Assembly: GCA_902385025.1 (NCBI GenBank)
Contig: CABMDX010000338.1
Coordinates: 1 to 6,531 of the forward strand
DNA from: an uncultured archaeon
GTDB lineage: Archaea > Halobacteriota > Methanosarcinia > Methanotrichales > Methanotrichaceae
Direction: 5' to 3'
Length of the DNA stretch: 6,531 bases
How positions within the stretch are numbered: the stretch's first letter is position 1; every line of letters starts with the position of its first letter. The notes under the pieces are model-generated. The model was not told the DNA's origin, made no database searches, and was given only the letters and a program-made list of their open reading frames with translations. Positions 5,882 through 6,531 of this stretch are shown in pieces. Both the position numbers and the translations under genes were made by a program.

Positions 5882-6531
5882 ATGGATATGTGCGGACAAA
5901 AATGCAGGAAGCACGCCATTCATCTTGGCCTTTTTCTTCTTTTTATCTTTGCCTTTGATCACTCTGTCGGAGATGCGAATGCAGAGAATATAGACCTGGC
6001 ATTAAATAATTCTGGATCAAACATCAGCGCAGCATCAGAATCCTATCTATCCCCACCAGGCATAATGCCAATCGTCGTGCTTCAGGGCAGTCCATATGAG
6101 ATGGGATACCAGTACGGCCTTCAGGCCAAAGACTATATCGCAATCGTGCGTGATGCCGCCTGGACAAGTGCTCTTTCAAAGAACTCATCGGAAGAGGTTT
6201 TAAAGACCTGCCGGGAATACCGGCAATACGTCTCAAGAGAGCTTCCCGCGTTCAATTTCAGCTCTTTTTTCCTTGGCATGTCGGATGCGATGAACGATCA
6301 GGGCGTGCCGTTTGGCCTTGATGACCCGATAGTGATGCTTTACTGGGGAGGCAGAGAGGGGCCACAGCCCCCGGAGCACTGCACGGCGATAGCCGCTTTT
6401 GGCAATACCACGAACAGGGGTGTGATCGCCGGGACGAATTTCGATTATTATCATCTGCCCTCCAACTCATACTCGATCATCCTCGCCCTTTATCCAGACA
6501 CTGGAAACTCCTGCATAATTCCATCAGGCGC
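5882..6531 (+). CDS. Secreted C45-type Ntn-hydrolase / acyl-CoA:6-aminopenicillanate acyltransferase-like protein, cut by window edge
   Basis: The frame is open for 216 codons to the right edge. An N-terminal signal peptide is visible: basic KCRKH (7-11), a hydrophobic stretch at about 12-25 rich in Leu, Phe and Ile, and a likely signal peptidase site after Ala-Asn-Ala (32-34), so the mature protein should be outside the membrane. GSPYEMGYQYGLQAKD (69-84) matches the conserved motif that opens C45 proteins, where Gly-x-x-x-Glu-x-Gly-x-Gln-x-Gly is typical. HCTAIAAFGN (166-175) followed by GTNFDYYH (184-191) matches the autocleavage site and downstream Asn-Phe-Asp of the family, so Cys167 should become the N-terminal nucleophile after self-processing. 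Potential N-glycosylation sequons (for example NSS, NTT) are present. Family members cleave or transfer acyl groups on amides; the substrate here is unknown. The start could be Met1 (5882) or Met3 (5888); neither has an SD. Confidence 0.8.
   Translation, partial: MDMCGQKCRKHAIHLGLFLLFIFAFDHSVGDANAENIDLALNNSGSNISAASESYLSPPGIMPIVVLQGSPYEMGYQYGLQAKDYIAIVRDAAWTSALSKNSSEEVLKTCREYRQYVSRELPAFNFSSFFLGMSDAMNDQGVPFGLDDPIVMLYWGGREGPQPPEHCTAIAAFGNTTNRGVIAGTNFDYYHLPSNSYSIILALYPDTGNSCIIPSG

Noticed and set aside
1..6531. tRNA, rRNA, CRISPR, insertion sequence or integrase sites
   Set aside because: No cloverleaf, repeat-spacer array, transposase or terminal repeats were seen in reading through the window; coding genes fill nearly all of it.

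Overview
The window looks like chromosomal DNA from a methanogenic archaeon, most likely an aceticlastic member of the Methanotrichaceae (Methanothrix/Methanosaeta-like). This is inferred from an archaeal-type EF-2 N-terminus, an archaeal-type PurM, a CooC-type ATPase that serves CO dehydrogenase, a class II (adenosylcobalamin) ribonucleotide reductase, and AT-rich TATA/BRE-like promoters. The genus is a guess; the archaeal assignment is firm.

Layout, left to right. The 5' part of the translation elongation factor 2 gene lies on the minus strand (1-298) and runs off the left edge. A 251-bp divergent spacer (299-549) holds promoters for both directions and two GC-rich inverted repeats. Aspartate kinase (550-1941, +) and purM (1938-2933, +) overlap by 4 bp and form a two-gene operon. 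purM converges on a cooC-like gene (2953-3729, -). The stop codons of these two genes are the two outer ends of one perfect inverted repeat (2931-2955) that probably works as a two-way terminator. An 84-bp divergent spacer separates cooC from nrdJ (3814-5844, +), and one AT element there can be read as a TATA box in both directions. The window ends inside a gene for a secreted Ntn-hydrolase of the C45 / acyl-CoA:6-aminopenicillanate acyltransferase type (5882 to the right edge, +).

The genes are mostly core metabolism rather than one pathway: translation (EF-2), the first step of the aspartate amino-acid family (Ask), purine ring closure (PurM), maturation of the nickel enzyme of C1/acetate metabolism (CooC), and deoxynucleotide synthesis (NrdJ). 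The secreted acyltransferase-like protein is the only accessory-looking gene. I found no mobile element, CRISPR array, tRNA or rRNA, and no evidence for a new multi-gene system. The points most worth a second look are the aspartate kinase, which departs from consensus in both catalytic and ACT effector motifs, the extra Cys-x-Cys pair in the CooC-like protein, the mirror-image stop-codon hairpin, and the secreted C45 enzyme.
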